Part shown: positions 18,355 through 28,297 of the stretch, in pieces
Layout of the letters: every line of letters starts with the position of its first letter
Numbering within the stretch: the first letter of the stretch is position 1
DNA from: Cellulomonas telluris
GTDB lineage: Bacteria; Actinomycetota; Actinomycetes; Actinomycetales; Cellulomonadaceae
Assembly: GCF_004886325.1 (NCBI RefSeq)
Contig: NZ_QXFN01000003.1
Span: 248,001 to 312,000, forward strand
Reading direction: 5' to 3'
Length of the DNA stretch: 64,000 bases
Program-made: the position numbers and the translations under genes
The notes under the pieces: generated by a model
Database searches by the model: none
Told to the model about the DNA's origin: nothing
Seen by the model: only the letters and a program-made list of their open reading frames with translations

Positions 18355-18497
18355 TCTCGACCGGCAGGGGGACGTCCGGGCCGTCCTACGCTCGTGCGCG
18401 GGACGACTGCGGTGTCGTGCCTCCCCGCCCTCGCGAGGCCCCCGGACGACGGGGGTCCGTCGCCGTGCGCGGGGACGGGTCGGCACGAGGCGGGCGG

Positions 18498-19121
18498 ATG
18501 CGCAGGGGGCAGGGGGCAGGGGCGGCGGCGCTCGCCGTCGCCGTCGTGCTGACGGCCGCCGGGTGCTCCGCCGGGTCCGGCGCCGACGGCGGGACGGCCT
18601 CGGCACGGGTGCCTGCCGCGGTGCCCACCCGGGCGAGCTGTCTCGTGCCCGAGGTGCTGCACGCGCTCGCGCTCGACCCCGCACCGTCGCGTGCGACGAC
18701 GTCCGCGGAGCCGTCCGCTCCCGTGGAGCGCGGCGGGCCGCCCGACGACTTCGTCGCCGACACCGTCCTCGTGTGCGGCCGGGGCGAGCCCCTGCGCGAC
18801 AGCGCGGGCACCTGGCACTCGGTGACGTCGACCCGTCTCGAGGGTGACCTCACGCAGGTGCTCCGCCTGCTCGACGAGCGGCGCACGACCGGTACGTGCG
18901 AGGAGGGCCCGGCGCCCCAGGTGTGGCTCGTCGACGCCCTCGACGGTGCCGTGCTGCTCCCCGAGGACACCGCGTGCACGGGCGCCGGGGACGCGCTGAC
19001 GGCCGCCTTGGCGGAGCTCGACGTCGTCCGCACCACCGAGGAGCCCGTCGAGCTCGCGGTGCCGACCGCGGACGGCACGCCCGGCGCCGGGGGGCCGGGC
19101 GCCCCGACCCCGCGCCCCTGA
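18498..19121 (+). CDS. Putative lipoprotein of unknown function
   Basis: ATG at 18498 gives a short Arg-containing N-terminus, a hydrophobic stretch (AAALAVAVVLTAAG) and a lipobox cysteine at residue 23, so it is probably a lipid-anchored extracytoplasmic protein. The mature part is about 185 residues, begins with a Gly/Ala/Ser linker, and has four or more further cysteines (ASCLVPEV, LVCGRGE, GTCEEG, TACTGAG) that could form disulfides. No domain was recognised. In-frame starts further upstream are possible. It is convergent with coaA, 10 nt apart. Confidence 0.72.
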   Translation: MRRGQGAGAAALAVAVVLTAAGCSAGSGADGGTASARVPAAVPTRASCLVPEVLHALALDPAPSRATTSAEPSAPVERGGPPDDFVADTVLVCGRGEPLRDSAGTWHSVTSTRLEGDLTQVLRLLDERRTTGTCEEGPAPQVWLVDALDGAVLLPEDTACTGAGDALTAALAELDVVRTTEEPVELAVPTADGTPGAGGPGAPTPRP

Positions 19122-19131
19122 GCGGGTTCTC

Positions 19132-20088
19132 TCAGAGCTTGCGCAGGCGCACCCGCTGGACCGCGTGGTCGGGCCCCTTGGTGAGCACGAGGGTGGCGCG
19201 GGACCGGGTCGGCACGATGTTCTGCTCGAGGTTGGGGGCGTTGATGGTGTCCCAGATGCTCTCGGCCCGCGCCACCGCGTCGTCGTCCGACAGCGACGCG
19301 TACCGGTGGAAGTACGACTCGGGGCGGGCGAACGCCGTCTCGCGCAGCGAGAGGAACCGGTCGACGTACCACTGCTTCACGTCGGCCGTGCGCGCGTCGA
19401 CGTAGATCGAGAAGTCGAAGAAGTCGCTGAGCGCGAGGTTCGACGTGCCCTCGAGCGTCGGGCGCGCGGGCTGCAGGACGTTCAGCCCCTCGACGATCAG
19501 GACGTCGGGCCGGCGCACCACCACCTCGGCGCCCGGGACGATGTCGTACGTCAGGTGGTCGTACACCGGCACGGCCACCTCGGGCCGTCCCGCCTTGACC
19601 TTCGAGACGAACCGCAGCAGCGCCCGCCGGTCGTACGACTCGGGGAACCCCTTGCGCTGCAGCAGCCCCCGCCGCTCGAGCTCGGCGTTGGGGTACAGGA
19701 AGCCGTCGGTCGTCACGAGCTCGACGCGGGGCGTCGCGGGCCAGCGTGCGATGAGCTCGCGCAGCAGGCGCGCGGTGGTCGACTTGCCCACCGCCACCGA
19801 GCCGGCGACCCCGATCACGAAGGGGGTGCCGCCGGCGTCCTCGCGCAGGAACGTGCTGGTCGCCCGGTTGAGGCCGCGGGTCGCCTGGATGTACAGGTCG
19901 AGCAGGCGGGACAGCGGCCGGTAGATCGCGTCCACCTCGGCGAGGTCGATGGGGTCGCCCAGCCCGCGCAGGCGGGCGACGTCGGCGTCGGTGAGGGGCA
20001 GGGGTGTCGACGCGGACAGGCGGGTCCACGCCTCGCGGTCCAGGTCGACGTACGGGGTGGCGGGCACCACGGCGGAGGACGTCGGCAC
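19132..20088 (-). CDS. coaA: Type I pantothenate kinase
   Basis: First step of coenzyme A synthesis, ATP + pantothenate giving 4'-phosphopantothenate. Features of the type I bacterial enzyme are [20 protein letters not shown] (P-loop), [21 protein letters not shown] and [10 protein letters not shown]. The product is 318 residues. GTG at 20088 ([17 protein letters not shown]) has CACAAT 6 nt upstream, a leaderless layout. It is divergent from glmS with 91 nt between starts. Confidence 0.95.
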   Translation of the reverse strand: MPTSSAVVPATPYVDLDREAWTRLSASTPLPLTDADVARLRGLGDPIDLAEVDAIYRPLSRLLDLYIQATRGLNRATSTFLREDAGGTPFVIGVAGSVAVGKSTTARLLRELIARWPATPRVELVTTDGFLYPNAELERRGLLQRKGFPESYDRRALLRFVSKVKAGRPEVAVPVYDHLTYDIVPGAEVVVRRPDVLIVEGLNVLQPARPTLEGTSNLALSDFFDFSIYVDARTADVKQWYVDRFLSLRETAFARPESYFHRYASLSDDDAVARAESIWDTINAPNLEQNIVPTRSRATLVLTKGPDHAVQRVRLRKL

Positions 20089-20166
20089 CCGACGATTGTG
20101 GCGCACGCCGCGCCGCCCGCCGCACCGGGCCGTGCCCCGGGCGCCCGGGCGCCCGGGCGCTGTCGT

Positions 20167-20172
20167 TAGGAT
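20167..20172 (+). promoter_or_regulatory. -10 hexamer for glmS (leaderless)
   Basis: TAGGAT followed by 7 nt and the ATG at 20180. No ribosome-binding site and no room for a glmS ribozyme. Confidence 0.6.
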
Positions 20173-20179
20173 CGTGCCC

Positions 20180-22036
20180 ATGTGCGGGATCGTCGGGTAC
20201 GTCGGGAGCCAGCAGCCGAGCGGTCGACCCCTGGAGGTCGTCCTCGAGGGGCTGCGGCGGCTGGAGTACCGCGGGTACGACTCCGCGGGGGTCGCGCTCG
20301 TGTCGCCGGGGGCGTCCCTGGCGACCGCGAAGAAGGCCGGGAAGCTGGCCAACCTCGTGGAGGAGATCGACGCCCACCCGCTGCCGGACGCGACCGCGGC
20401 CATCGGCCACACGCGGTGGGCGACCCACGGCGGCCCGACGGACGTGAACGCCCACCCGCACGTGTCGGACGGCGTGGCGGTCATCCACAACGGCATCGTC
20501 GAGAACTTCGCGCTGCTCAAGGCGGAGCTCGAGGCGGCCGGCGTGACGTTCACGTCCGAGACCGACACGGAGGTCGTGGCGCACCTCGTCGCCCGCGAGC
20601 ACGCCCGTGCCGGGGACCTCACCGTGGCGCTGCGCACGGTCGCGCAGCGCCTGCACGGCACGTTCACGCTGCTGGCGGTGCACGAGGACGACCCGACGAC
20701 GGTCGTCGGCGCCCGGCACGACTCGCCCCTCGTCGTCGGCCTGGGCGAGGGCGAGAACTTCCTCGGCTCGGACGTGAGCGCCTTCATCGCCTCGACGCGC
20801 GAGGCGCTCGAGCTGGGGCAGGACCAGGTCGTGACGATCACGCCGACCACGGTCGAGGTCACCGACTTCGCGGGCGCGCCCGTGCAGGCGCGCCGGTTCA
20901 CGGTCGACTGGGACGCCAAGGCCGCGGAGAAGGGCGGTTTCCGCTCCTTCATGGACAAGGAGATCCACGACCAGCCGCACGCGGTCGCGGACACCCTCCT
21001 CGGGCGCACCGACGTGTCGGGGCGGCTCGTGCTCGACGAGATGCGCATCGACGAGGCCGCGCTGCGTGCCGTGGACAAGATCGTCGTCGTCGCGTGCGGC
21101 ACCGCGGCGTACGCGGGCCACGTCGCGAAGTACGCGATCGAGCACTGGTGCCGCATCCCGGTCGAGGTCGAGCTCGCGCACGAGTTCCGCTACCGCGACC
21201 CGGTGGTGAACGAGCGCACCCTCGTCGTCGCGGTGTCGCAGTCCGGCGAGACGATGGACACGCTCATGGCCGTCCGCCACGCCAAGGAGCAGGGCGCGAC
21301 CACGCTCGCGATCGTCAACACGCACGGCTCGACCATCCCGCGCGAGTCCGACGCGGCGCTGTACACGCACGCGGGTCCGGAGATCGCCGTCGCCTCGACG
21401 AAGGCGTTCCTCGCGCAGATCACGGCCGCGTACCTGCTCGGCCTGTACCTCGCCCAGCTGCGCGGCAACAAGTTCGCCGACGAGATCGCGCAGGTGCTCG
21501 ACGAGCTCCGCGAGATCCCGGACAAGATCCAGCAGGTGCTCGACCGCGCCGGGCGTGTGCGCGAGATCGCGCGCTGGATGGCGGACACGCAGTCCGTGCT
21601 GTTCCTCGGCCGCCACGTCGGGTACCCGGTGGCGATGGAGGGTGCGCTCAAGCTCAAGGAGCTCGCGTACATCCACGCCGAGGGCTTCGCCGCGGGCGAG
21701 CTGAAGCACGGCCCGATCGCGCTCATCGAGCCCGGGCAGCCCGTGTTCGTCGTCGTGCCGTCGCCGCGCGGCCGGGACTCGCTGCACTCGAAGGTCGTCT
21801 CCAACATCCAGGAGATCCGGGCGCGCGGCGCCCGCACGCTCGTGATCGCGGAGGAGGGCGACGAGGCGGTGCGGCCGTTCGCGGACGAGGTGTTCACCGT
21901 GCCGCAGACGTCGACGCTGCTCGCCCCGCTGCTGGCCGTCGTGCCGCTGCAGGTGTTCGCGTGCGAGCTGGCGACCGCCAAGGGCCTCGACGTGGACCAG
22001 CCGCGCAACCTGGCGAAGTCCGTCACGGTCGAGTGA
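20180..22036 (+). CDS. glmS: Glucosamine-6-phosphate synthase (isomerising)
   Basis: Makes glucosamine-6-phosphate from fructose-6-phosphate and glutamine, the first committed step to UDP-GlcNAc. The glutaminase domain starts with the processed nucleophile Cys2 ([10 protein letters not shown]) and has GHTRWATHG and HNGIVEN. Two SIS domains follow ([38 protein letters not shown]). It ends LAKSVTVE as in the family. The 618-residue length is normal. acpS follows 34 nt downstream. Confidence 0.97.
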   Translation: MCGIVGYVGSQQPSGRPLEVVLEGLRRLEYRGYDSAGVALVSPGASLATAKKAGKLANLVEEIDAHPLPDATAAIGHTRWATHGGPTDVNAHPHVSDGVAVIHNGIVENFALLKAELEAAGVTFTSETDTEVVAHLVAREHARAGDLTVALRTVAQRLHGTFTLLAVHEDDPTTVVGARHDSPLVVGLGEGENFLGSDVSAFIASTREALELGQDQVVTITPTTVEVTDFAGAPVQARRFTVDWDAKAAEKGGFRSFMDKEIHDQPHAVADTLLGRTDVSGRLVLDEMRIDEAALRAVDKIVVVACGTAAYAGHVAKYAIEHWCRIPVEVELAHEFRYRDPVVNERTLVVAVSQSGETMDTLMAVRHAKEQGATTLAIVNTHGSTIPRESDAALYTHAGPEIAVASTKAFLAQITAAYLLGLYLAQLRGNKFADEIAQVLDELREIPDKIQQVLDRAGRVREIARWMADTQSVLFLGRHVGYPVAMEGALKLKELAYIHAEGFAAGELKHGPIALIEPGQPVFVVVPSPRGRDSLHSKVVSNIQEIRARGARTLVIAEEGDEAVRPFADEVFTVPQTSTLLAPLLAVVPLQVFACELATAKGLDVDQPRNLAKSVTVE

Positions 22037-22070
22037 CGCGCCGGCGACCCGGCCTCCCGGGCGGCGCGGC

Positions 22071-22427
22071 GTGATCGTCGGCGTCGGCATCGACGTCGTC
22101 GACGTCGCGCGCTTCCTCGCGACCCTCGAGCGCGTGCCCGCCCTGCGGGCGCGCCTGTTCACCCCCGACGAGCGGGACCTGCCCCCCGCGTCGCTGGCCG
22201 CGCGGTTCGCGGCGAAGGAGGCGATCGCGAAGGCGCTCGGCGCCCCGCCCGGCATGAGCTGGCAGGACGCCACGGTGCGGCGCGTCGCGGGTGCGCAGCC
22301 GGTCGTCGAGATCACCGGGACCGTGCAGGCCCGCGCGCAGGAGCTCGGCGTGGACCGGTTCCACCTGTCGATCTCGCACGACGCCGGCATCGCCTCGGCC
22401 GTCGTCGTCGCCGAGCGCGACGCCTGA
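22071..22427 (+). CDS. acpS: Holo-[acyl-carrier-protein] synthase
   Basis: Transfers 4'-phosphopantetheine from CoA to apo-ACP. The 118-residue sequence has the Mg-binding [10 protein letters not shown] motif and [13 protein letters not shown], both diagnostic of the AcpS group, and ends [20 protein letters not shown] at 22071 follows glmS closely with no clear Shine-Dalgarno. It uses CoA from the pathway opened by the nearby coaA. Confidence 0.93.
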   Translation: MIVGVGIDVVDVARFLATLERVPALRARLFTPDERDLPPASLAARFAAKEAIAKALGAPPGMSWQDATVRRVAGAQPVVEITGTVQARAQELGVDRFHLSISHDAGIASAVVVAERDA

Positions 22428-22447
22428 CCGGGCCGGGGCCGGACGCA

Positions 22448-22492
22448 CGACGCCCCGGCGCCCGCCGCGGGGGAGCGGGCGCCGGGGCGTCG
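22448..22492. terminator. Bidirectional terminator between acpS and the LLM oxidoreductase
   Basis: Perfect 18-bp stem (22448-22465 with 22475-22492) and 9-nt loop between convergent genes. One of the strongest hairpins in the window. Confidence 0.85.
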
Positions 22493-22502
22493 GGTCGGTG
22501 GG

Positions 22503-23489
22503 TCAGCGCAGGTGCGGGACGACCTCGCTCGCGAACAGCTCGATGCCCGACCGGTCGTAGGCCGCCTCGGCGAAGTACGTGATGGCGTAGGTCATGCCCA
22601 GCCCCTGCAGCTCGCGCAGCTTCTCGACGATCTGCTCGGGGGTGCCGACGAGCGGTCCGGTGCGGAACTGCTCCGCGACCTCGTCCGCCTTGGCGGGCAC
22701 GGTGGCGGCGTAGTGCTCGCGCACCCACGCCAGCCGGTCCGCGACCTCGCTCTCGGTGCGGCCGATCACGACGTTGTAGTTGGCCGAGCGGGTGATCTCG
22801 TCGAAGTCGCGGCCCAGCTCCTCGCAGTGCCCGCGCAGCACCTGCGACTTGTGCGCGAAGCCCTCGGGCGTGCCGTCGAAGTTCGTGTACGCGGCGTGCT
22901 GCGCGGCGATCCGCAGCGTCTTGCGCTCGCCGCCGCCCGCGATCCACAGGGGCGGGCCGCCGGCCTGCAGCGGCAGGGGCGACAGCTGCGCGCCGTCCAC
23001 CTGGTAGTGCGTGCCGTCGAGCGTGGCGGTGCCCTCGGTCCACAGCTGCCGGAAGATCTGCACGCCCTCGTCGAGCATCGCGATCCGCTGGCCGGCGGTG
23101 GGGAAGCCGTAGCCGTACGCGCGCCACTCGTGCTCGTACCAGCCGGCGCCGATGCCCATCTCCACGCGTCCGCCGGACACGTGGTCCGCGGTCGTGGCGA
23201 CCTTCGCCAGGTAGGCGGGGTTGCGGTACGCCATGCACGTGCACATCTGGCCGAGCCGGACACGGTCGGTCACCGCGCCGAACGCGGTGACGAGGCTCCA
23301 CGCCTCGTGCGTCGCCTCGCCGTTCGGCTCGGGCACGGCGTGGAAGTGGTCGTAGACCCAGATCGACTCGAACGCGTCGCCGGCGTCCGCCCACTGCGCG
23401 AGGCCGCGCATGACGGGCCAGTGCTGCTGGGGGTCGATGCCGGTGAGGTCCTGCCGCCAGCCCTGGGGGATGAAGAGTCCGAAGCGCAT
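22503..23489 (-). CDS. LLM-class, probably F420-dependent oxidoreductase
   Basis: Luciferase-like monooxygenase fold, 328 residues. It has MRFGLFIPQGW, a YDHFHAVPEPNGEATHEAW loop, GRVEMGIGAGWYEHEWRAYG and GTPEQIVEKLRELQ, typical of the actinobacterial TIGR03560-like group thought to use F420 or FMN. The substrate is unknown. ATG at 23489 has TAGCGT 7 nt upstream. It is transcribed alone and convergent with acpS, divergent from the NAD(P)HX repair gene. Confidence 0.85.
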   Translation of the reverse strand: MRFGLFIPQGWRQDLTGIDPQQHWPVMRGLAQWADAGDAFESIWVYDHFHAVPEPNGEATHEAWSLVTAFGAVTDRVRLGQMCTCMAYRNPAYLAKVATTADHVSGGRVEMGIGAGWYEHEWRAYGYGFPTAGQRIAMLDEGVQIFRQLWTEGTATLDGTHYQVDGAQLSPLPLQAGGPPLWIAGGGERKTLRIAAQHAAYTNFDGTPEGFAHKSQVLRGHCEELGRDFDEITRSANYNVVIGRTESEVADRLAWVREHYAATVPAKADEVAEQFRTGPLVGTPEQIVEKLRELQGLGMTYAITYFAEAAYDRSGIELFASEVVPHLR

Positions 23490-23595
23490 GCCTCGCACGC
23501 TATACCGGGGTGCCGGCGGGCCACGGCCGGGGCCGGGACCGCGCACCCGGCGGGTGCCGGTCGCACCCCGTGCGGGCGCGGGCCAGGATGGTCGG

Positions 23596-25116
23596 GTGCT
23601 GCTCTCCCACGACCCCGAGGACGTCCGCGCCGCCGAGGAGCCGCTGCTCGCCGCGGGGGTGCCGCTCATGGACCGGGCCGCGTTCGCCCTCGCGGTACGG
23701 ACCGCCGAGGTGCTGCGGGCGGTGCGCGGGCGCGTCGGCGGGGCACGCGTCGCGCTCCTCGTCGGCGCGGGCAACAACGGCGGCGACGCGCTGCACGCCG
23801 GCGCACGTCTCGCGCGGCGCGGCGCCCACGTCACGGCCCTCCTGGCGGCGTCGGAGGTGCACCCCGGTGGGCTCGCGGCGCTCGTCGGGGCGCACGGGCG
23901 CGTGGTGCGGGCCGACGGGCTCACGGCCGACGGACCGGGGCGTCAGCGGGACGCGGTCGACGCGCTGCTGACGTCGGCCGACGTCGTGCTCGACGGGCTG
24001 CTCGGCATCGGCGCCCGCGGCGGCGGCGTGCGGGGTGCGGGCGGCGCGCTCGTCGACGCCCTCGCGCGGGCCCGGACGGCGGGCGCCGGTCCGGTGGTCG
24101 TGGCCGTGGACGTCCCGTCGGGCATCGGCGTGGCCGACGGCACGGCCGCGGGCGCGGTCGTGCGCGCGGACCTCACGGTGACGTTCGGCACGGCGAAGCC
24201 GGGGCTGCTGCTGCCGCCCGCAGCCGCGGCGGCGGGGGCGGTCGAGACCGTGGACATCGGGCTGGCGCTGCCGCCGCGGCCGGCCGTCGCGCGGCTGGAG
24301 GCCGCGGACGCCGCGCACCTGTGGCCCGTGCCGGGCGGCACCGCGCAGAAGTACTCCCGCGGCGTGCTGGGCGTCGTCGCGGGGTCGGCCGCCTACCCGG
24401 GTGCCGCCGTGCTGTCCGTCTCGGGCGCCCTCGCGGCCGGTGTGGGCATGGTGCGGTACCAGGGGGACGCGGCCGCGCAGGTGCTCGCCGCGCACCCCGA
24501 GGTCGTGGTCGGGACGGGCCGTGTCCAGGCCTGGGTGCTGGGCTCGGGCGTCGCGCCCGACGACGAGGCGCAGCGGGACCGCGTCCGCGACGCCCTCGCG
24601 CACGCGGTCGAGCACGGGGAGCCGGCGGTCGTGGACGCCGGTGCGCTGGACCTGCTGCCGGACCGGGTGCCGGCCCACGTCGTCCTGACGCCGCACGCGG
24701 GCGAGCTCGCGACCCTCCTGCGCGCGCTCGGCGACGACGTGAGCCGCACCGACGTGGAGGCCGCACCGCTCACGCACGCCCGTCGCGCGCACGAGCTGAC
24801 CGGCGCGACGGTGCTGCTCAAGGGAGGGGTGACGGTCGTCGTCGGGCCGTACGGCACCGTCTACGCGCAGGCCGACGCGCCGGCCTGGCTGGCGACCGCG
24901 GGCGCCGGCGACGTGCTGGGCGGCGTGCTCGGCGCCGTGCTGGCCGGCCGGTCGGCCGACGCCCTCGAGGACCCGACGCTGCCCGCCGCGCTCGCGGCGC
25001 TCGCGGCCCTCGTGCACGGGCGCGCCGCGCACGAGGCGAACCCCGGCGGTCCCGTGGCCGCGTCGGACGTCGCCGCGGCGGTGCCCGCCGTCGTGCGCGC
25101 CCTGGTGGAGGCGTGA
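23596..25116 (+). CDS. nnr: Bifunctional NAD(P)H-hydrate epimerase/dehydratase
   Basis: Repairs hydrated NAD(P)H (NADHX). The N-terminal YjeF_N domain (about 1-220) has LLVGAGNNGGDALHAGA and AVDVPSGIGVADG. The C-terminal dehydratase domain (about 225-506) has VLGVVAGSAAYPGAAV, LTPHAGEL and TAGAGDVLGGVLGAVLAG. The 506-residue fusion is the usual bacterial form. GTG at 23596 has CAGGAT 6 nt upstream. Its stop overlaps the next gene, and the pair leads toward alr as in related genomes. Confidence 0.93.
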   Translation: MLLSHDPEDVRAAEEPLLAAGVPLMDRAAFALAVRTAEVLRAVRGRVGGARVALLVGAGNNGGDALHAGARLARRGAHVTALLAASEVHPGGLAALVGAHGRVVRADGLTADGPGRQRDAVDALLTSADVVLDGLLGIGARGGGVRGAGGALVDALARARTAGAGPVVVAVDVPSGIGVADGTAAGAVVRADLTVTFGTAKPGLLLPPAAAAAGAVETVDIGLALPPRPAVARLEAADAAHLWPVPGGTAQKYSRGVLGVVAGSAAYPGAAVLSVSGALAAGVGMVRYQGDAAAQVLAAHPEVVVGTGRVQAWVLGSGVAPDDEAQRDRVRDALAHAVEHGEPAVVDAGALDLLPDRVPAHVVLTPHAGELATLLRALGDDVSRTDVEAAPLTHARRAHELTGATVLLKGGVTVVVGPYGTVYAQADAPAWLATAGAGDVLGGVLGAVLAGRSADALEDPTLPAALAALAALVHGRAAHEANPGGPVAASDVAAAVPAVVRALVEA

Positions 25117-25796
25117 CGGCTCGGAGCGGCCCGGGCGCGGGCGGTGCGGGCGAGGACCCGCCCGTCCCGCCGCTGCACCCGGACCTCGCCGCCCGCGTCG
25201 ACGCCCTCCTCGCCCGCGGCGGACGCCGGCTGCTGGGGCTCGCGGGCCCCCCGGGCGCGGGCAAGTCCACGCTCGCCGCGCAGGTCGCGGCGGCGTACGG
25301 GGAGCGCTGCGTGGTCGTCCCGATGGACGGCTTCCACCTCGCCCAGAGCACGCTCGAGCGCCTCGGCCGTGCGGACCGCAAGGGCGCTCCCGACACGTTC
25401 GACGCCGACGGCTGGGTCGCGCTGCTGCGCCGCCTGCGCACGCCCGAGCCGGCCCGGACGGTGTGGGCGCCCGAGTACCGGCGCGACCTGCGGCACGGCG
25501 TCACGGGTGCGGTCGCGGTCCCGGCGGACGTGCCGCTCGTGGTCGTCGAGGGCAACTACCTGCTGCTCGACGCGCACGGGTTCGGGCCGGTGGCGGACCT
25601 GCTGGACGAGTCGTGGTTCCTGGCGCCGGACGACGAGGTGCGCCTGGCACGGCTGGTCGCCCGGCACGAGCGCTTCGGCAAGTCCCCGCAGGCGGCGCGG
25701 GCGTGGTCGACGGGTCCGGACGAGGCGAACGCGCGGCTGGTCGCGGACGGCGCGTCGCGCGCCGACCTGGTCGTGACGCCCGACCTGCTCGGATGA
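25113..25796 (+). CDS. Nucleoside/nucleotide kinase family P-loop protein
   Basis: Small cytosolic kinase, 227 residues, related to uridine kinase and pantothenate kinase. It has LAGPPGAGKSTLA (Walker A), VVPMDGFHLAQSTLERLG, GAPDTFDADGW, YRRDLRHGV and VVEGNYLLLD (Walker B). Proteins of this subgroup are often called fructose transport or nucleoside kinases, and the true substrate is not readable here. GTG at 25113 overlaps the preceding stop as GTGA. Confidence 0.82.
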   Translation: MTARSGPGAGGAGEDPPVPPLHPDLAARVDALLARGGRRLLGLAGPPGAGKSTLAAQVAAAYGERCVVVPMDGFHLAQSTLERLGRADRKGAPDTFDADGWVALLRRLRTPEPARTVWAPEYRRDLRHGVTGAVAVPADVPLVVVEGNYLLLDAHGFGPVADLLDESWFLAPDDEVRLARLVARHERFGKSPQAARAWSTGPDEANARLVADGASRADLVVTPDLLG

Positions 25797-25848
25797 GCGT
25801 CGCGGCGGTGCCGCCGGCGGGCGCGCCCGCGGTGAGAGACTGGCGCCC

Positions 25849-27072
25849 GTGAACGACTTCCCGGCACGCGCCGTCGTCGACCTCGCCGCGGTGCGCCAGA
25901 ACGTCCGCTCCCTCGCCGCCCACGCACCGACCGCCCAGGTGATGGCCGTCGTCAAGGCCGACGCGTACGGGCACGGGCTCGTCCCCAGCGCGTCCGCCGC
26001 GGTCGCCGGCGGCGCCACCTGGCTCGGCGTCGCGCAGGTCGACGAGGCCCTGGAGCTGCGGCGCGCGGGCCTCACCGGTGCGCGCGTCCTCGCGTGGCTG
26101 TACACGCCCGGTGCCCCGCTGCGCGAGGCGGTCGAGGCCGACGTCGACCTCGCGGTCGCGGCGCCGTGGGCGCTCGACGCCGTCGCCGCCGCGGCCCGCG
26201 CCGCCGGCCGCACCGCGCGGCTGCACCTCAAGGTCGACACGGGGCTGGGCCGCAACGGGCTGGTGCCGACGCAGCTGCCCGACGTGCTCGCCCGGGCGCG
26301 CGCCCTCGGGGCCGAGGGCGTCGTCGACGTCGTCGGCGTGTTCTCCCACCTCGCGCTCGCCGACGACCCCGGCAGCCCGGTGGTGCGCCGCCAGGCCGTC
26401 GTGTTCGCCGAGGCCGTCGCCGCCGTCGAGGCCGCCGGCGTGCGTCTCGAGGTGCGCCACCTCGCGAACGCGGCCGCGACCCTCACGGACCCCGCGCTGC
26501 ACTGGGACGTCGTGCGCCCGGGCATCGCCGTCTACGGGCTGTCGCCCGTGCCGCAGGTCGGCGGGCCGGACGCGTTCGGGCTCGTGCCGGCCATGACGTA
26601 CGAGGCCGAGCTCGCGACGGTGAAGGCCGTCCCCGCGGGGACGGGGGTGTCCTACGGGCACCAGTACGTCGTGCCGCACGACACCGTGCTGGGCATCGTC
26701 CCGGTCGGGTACGCCGACGGCGTGCCGCGCCACGCGTCCGGCACCCAGGACCGCCCGGGCGGGCCGCTGCAGGTCGGCGGACGCCGGCTCGGCGTCGCGG
26801 GCCGCGTGTGCATGGACCAGGTCGTCGTCGACCTCGGTCCCGGCGCGCGCGAGGCCGCCGGGGACCGCGTCGTCCTGTTCGGACCCGGCACCGACGGCGA
26901 GCCGACGGCGCAGGACTGGGCGGACGCGGCCGGCACCATCGCCTACGAGATCGTCACACGCGTCGGTGCCCGGGTGCCCCGCACGTACGTCGACCCCGAG
27001 CGCGGCACGGCCGTCCCGGCGGCCGACGCGGCACGCGCGTCCGTCGCGGTCCCGACGGGAGGTCTCGCGTGA
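25849..27072 (+). CDS. alr: Alanine racemase
   Basis: PLP enzyme that makes D-alanine for peptidoglycan. The PLP lysine is Lys36 in VVKADAYGHG. The opposing catalytic tyrosine is in GTGVSYGHQYV, and GYADGVPR and GRVCMDQVVVDLG are typical. Length is 407 residues. GTG at 25849 has GAGACT 7 nt upstream and no Shine-Dalgarno. It heads a tightly overlapped operon alr-tsaE-tsaB-rimI, an order also known from mycobacteria. Confidence 0.95.
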   Translation: MNDFPARAVVDLAAVRQNVRSLAAHAPTAQVMAVVKADAYGHGLVPSASAAVAGGATWLGVAQVDEALELRRAGLTGARVLAWLYTPGAPLREAVEADVDLAVAAPWALDAVAAAARAAGRTARLHLKVDTGLGRNGLVPTQLPDVLARARALGAEGVVDVVGVFSHLALADDPGSPVVRRQAVVFAEAVAAVEAAGVRLEVRHLANAAATLTDPALHWDVVRPGIAVYGLSPVPQVGGPDAFGLVPAMTYEAELATVKAVPAGTGVSYGHQYVVPHDTVLGIVPVGYADGVPRHASGTQDRPGGPLQVGGRRLGVAGRVCMDQVVVDLGPGAREAAGDRVVLFGPGTDGEPTAQDWADAAGTIAYEIVTRVGARVPRTYVDPERGTAVPAADAARASVAVPTGGLA

Positions 27073-27614
27073 GCGCGGACCACGTCGTGCGCCTGCCGGA
27101 CGCCGACGCGACCCGGGCGTGGGGGCGCGCGCTCGCGGGCGTCCTGCGCGCGGGTGACCTCGTGGTGCTGTCGGGCGACCTCGGGGCCGGCAAGACGACC
27201 CTCACGCAGGGCCTCGGCGAGGGGCTGAACGTGCGGGGGCAGGTCGCGTCGCCGACCTTCGTGATCGCGCGCGAGCACCCGCCCCTGCCGCGGCCCGACG
27301 GCACCCGGGGGCCCGCGCTCGTGCACGTGGACGCCTACCGCCTGGGCTCCTTCGACGAGGTCGAGGCGCTCGACCTCGACGCGAGCCTCGAGGAGGCCGT
27401 GACGGTGGTCGAGTGGGGCGAGGGCTGGGTCGAGCCGCTGGCCGAGGACCGGCTGGAGGTGCGGCTCGCGCGGCCGCACGGCGGGCTCGGCGCGGGCGAC
27501 GACGTGCAGGACGCCGCGGCGGGCGAGCGGGTGCTCACCGCACGCGGCCTGGGGGAGCGCTGGCGCGGGGTGGAGCTGCCCGGGGCGCCGGTGGTGACGG
27601 AGGAGGACGCGTGA
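27069..27614 (+). CDS. tsaE: tRNA t6A ATPase TsaE
   Basis: ATPase that works with TsaB and TsaD to transfer threonylcarbamoyl to A37 of ANN-decoding tRNAs. The P-loop GDLGAGKTT is at 36-44. ASPTFVIAREH, HVDAYRLGS and VEWGEGW are family hallmarks. The product is 181 residues, a little long owing to a C-terminal tail. The GTG start overlaps the alr stop (GTGA). Confidence 0.93.
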   Translation: MSADHVVRLPDADATRAWGRALAGVLRAGDLVVLSGDLGAGKTTLTQGLGEGLNVRGQVASPTFVIAREHPPLPRPDGTRGPALVHVDAYRLGSFDEVEALDLDASLEEAVTVVEWGEGWVEPLAEDRLEVRLARPHGGLGAGDDVQDAAAGERVLTARGLGERWRGVELPGAPVVTEEDA

Positions 27615-28297
27615 CCTGGTTGGGCATCGACACGTCGGGCGACGTCGCGGTCGCGCTCGTGCGGACGGACGGCACCAGCCGGACCGTCGGCGACGACGCA
27701 CCCCGCCGGCACGTCGAGCAGCTCGCGCCGTTCGTGCGCGACGTGCTCGCGGCGGAGGGGCTGGGCGTCGGCGACCTGCAGGGGATCGCCGTGGGCACGG
27801 GCCCGGCGCCGTTCACGGGCCTGCGGGTGGGGCTGGTCACCGCGCGCGTGCTGGGCCTGGCGCTGGGCGTCCCGGTGTGGGGCGTGCCGAGCCACGACGC
27901 GCTCGCCGCCGCGGCGGCCGACGTCCTCGACGAGGGCACGCCGCTGCTGGTCGTGACCGACGCGCGCCGCCGCGAGGTGTACTGGACGGCGTACGACGTG
28001 CGCGACGGTGCGGCCGTCGTGGTCGGCGGCCCCGACGTCGCGGCGCCGGCGGACGTGCCGCGCCGCACCGGCGAGGTGGTCGTGGGCGGCGGCCGGGACG
28101 TGCACCCCGAGGTCTTCGGCGCGGTCGAGACGCCGGCGTCCGACCGGGCCGCGGGCCTGCGCGCGCCGGACCCGGCTCTGCTCGTACGGCTCGCCGTCGC
28201 ACGGTCCGCGGCGGGGGAGCCGCTGCCGACCGAGCCCTTGTACCTGCGTCGACCGGACGCCCAGCCCCCGACCGCCCGCAAGCGGGCCCTGGCGTGA
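27611..28297 (+). CDS. tsaB: tRNA t6A modification protein TsaB
   Basis: Paralogue and partner of TsaD with an ASKHA fold; needed for t6A37 formation. It has LGIDTSGDVAVALV, the HVEQLAPFVRDVL helix, GTGPAPFTGLRVGL and TDARRREVYW. Product 228 residues. It overlaps tsaE by 4 nt upstream and rimI by 4 nt downstream, so the proteins are probably made in stoichiometric amounts. Confidence 0.93.
   Translation: MTWLGIDTSGDVAVALVRTDGTSRTVGDDAPRRHVEQLAPFVRDVLAAEGLGVGDLQGIAVGTGPAPFTGLRVGLVTARVLGLALGVPVWGVPSHDALAAAAADVLDEGTPLLVVTDARRREVYWTAYDVRDGAAVVVGGPDVAAPADVPRRTGEVVVGGGRDVHPEVFGAVETPASDRAAGLRAPDPALLVRLAVARSAAGEPLPTEPLYLRRPDAQPPTARKRALA

Noticed and set aside
20100-20180. A glmS ribozyme or riboswitch before glmS
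   Set aside because: Only 91 nt separate coaA and glmS and the -10 is 7 nt from the ATG, so no leader RNA exists to fold.
18386-22390. A 1334-codon minus-strand frame across coaA, glmS and acpS
   Set aside because: coaA is encoded in another minus-strand frame and glmS/acpS are on the plus strand. The translation has no domain pattern.
22512-25112. Long plus-strand frame running into the small kinase gene
   Set aside because: Only the part after 25113 is kinase-like. The rest is the antisense of the LLM oxidoreductase and an off-frame reading of the NAD(P)HX repair gene.
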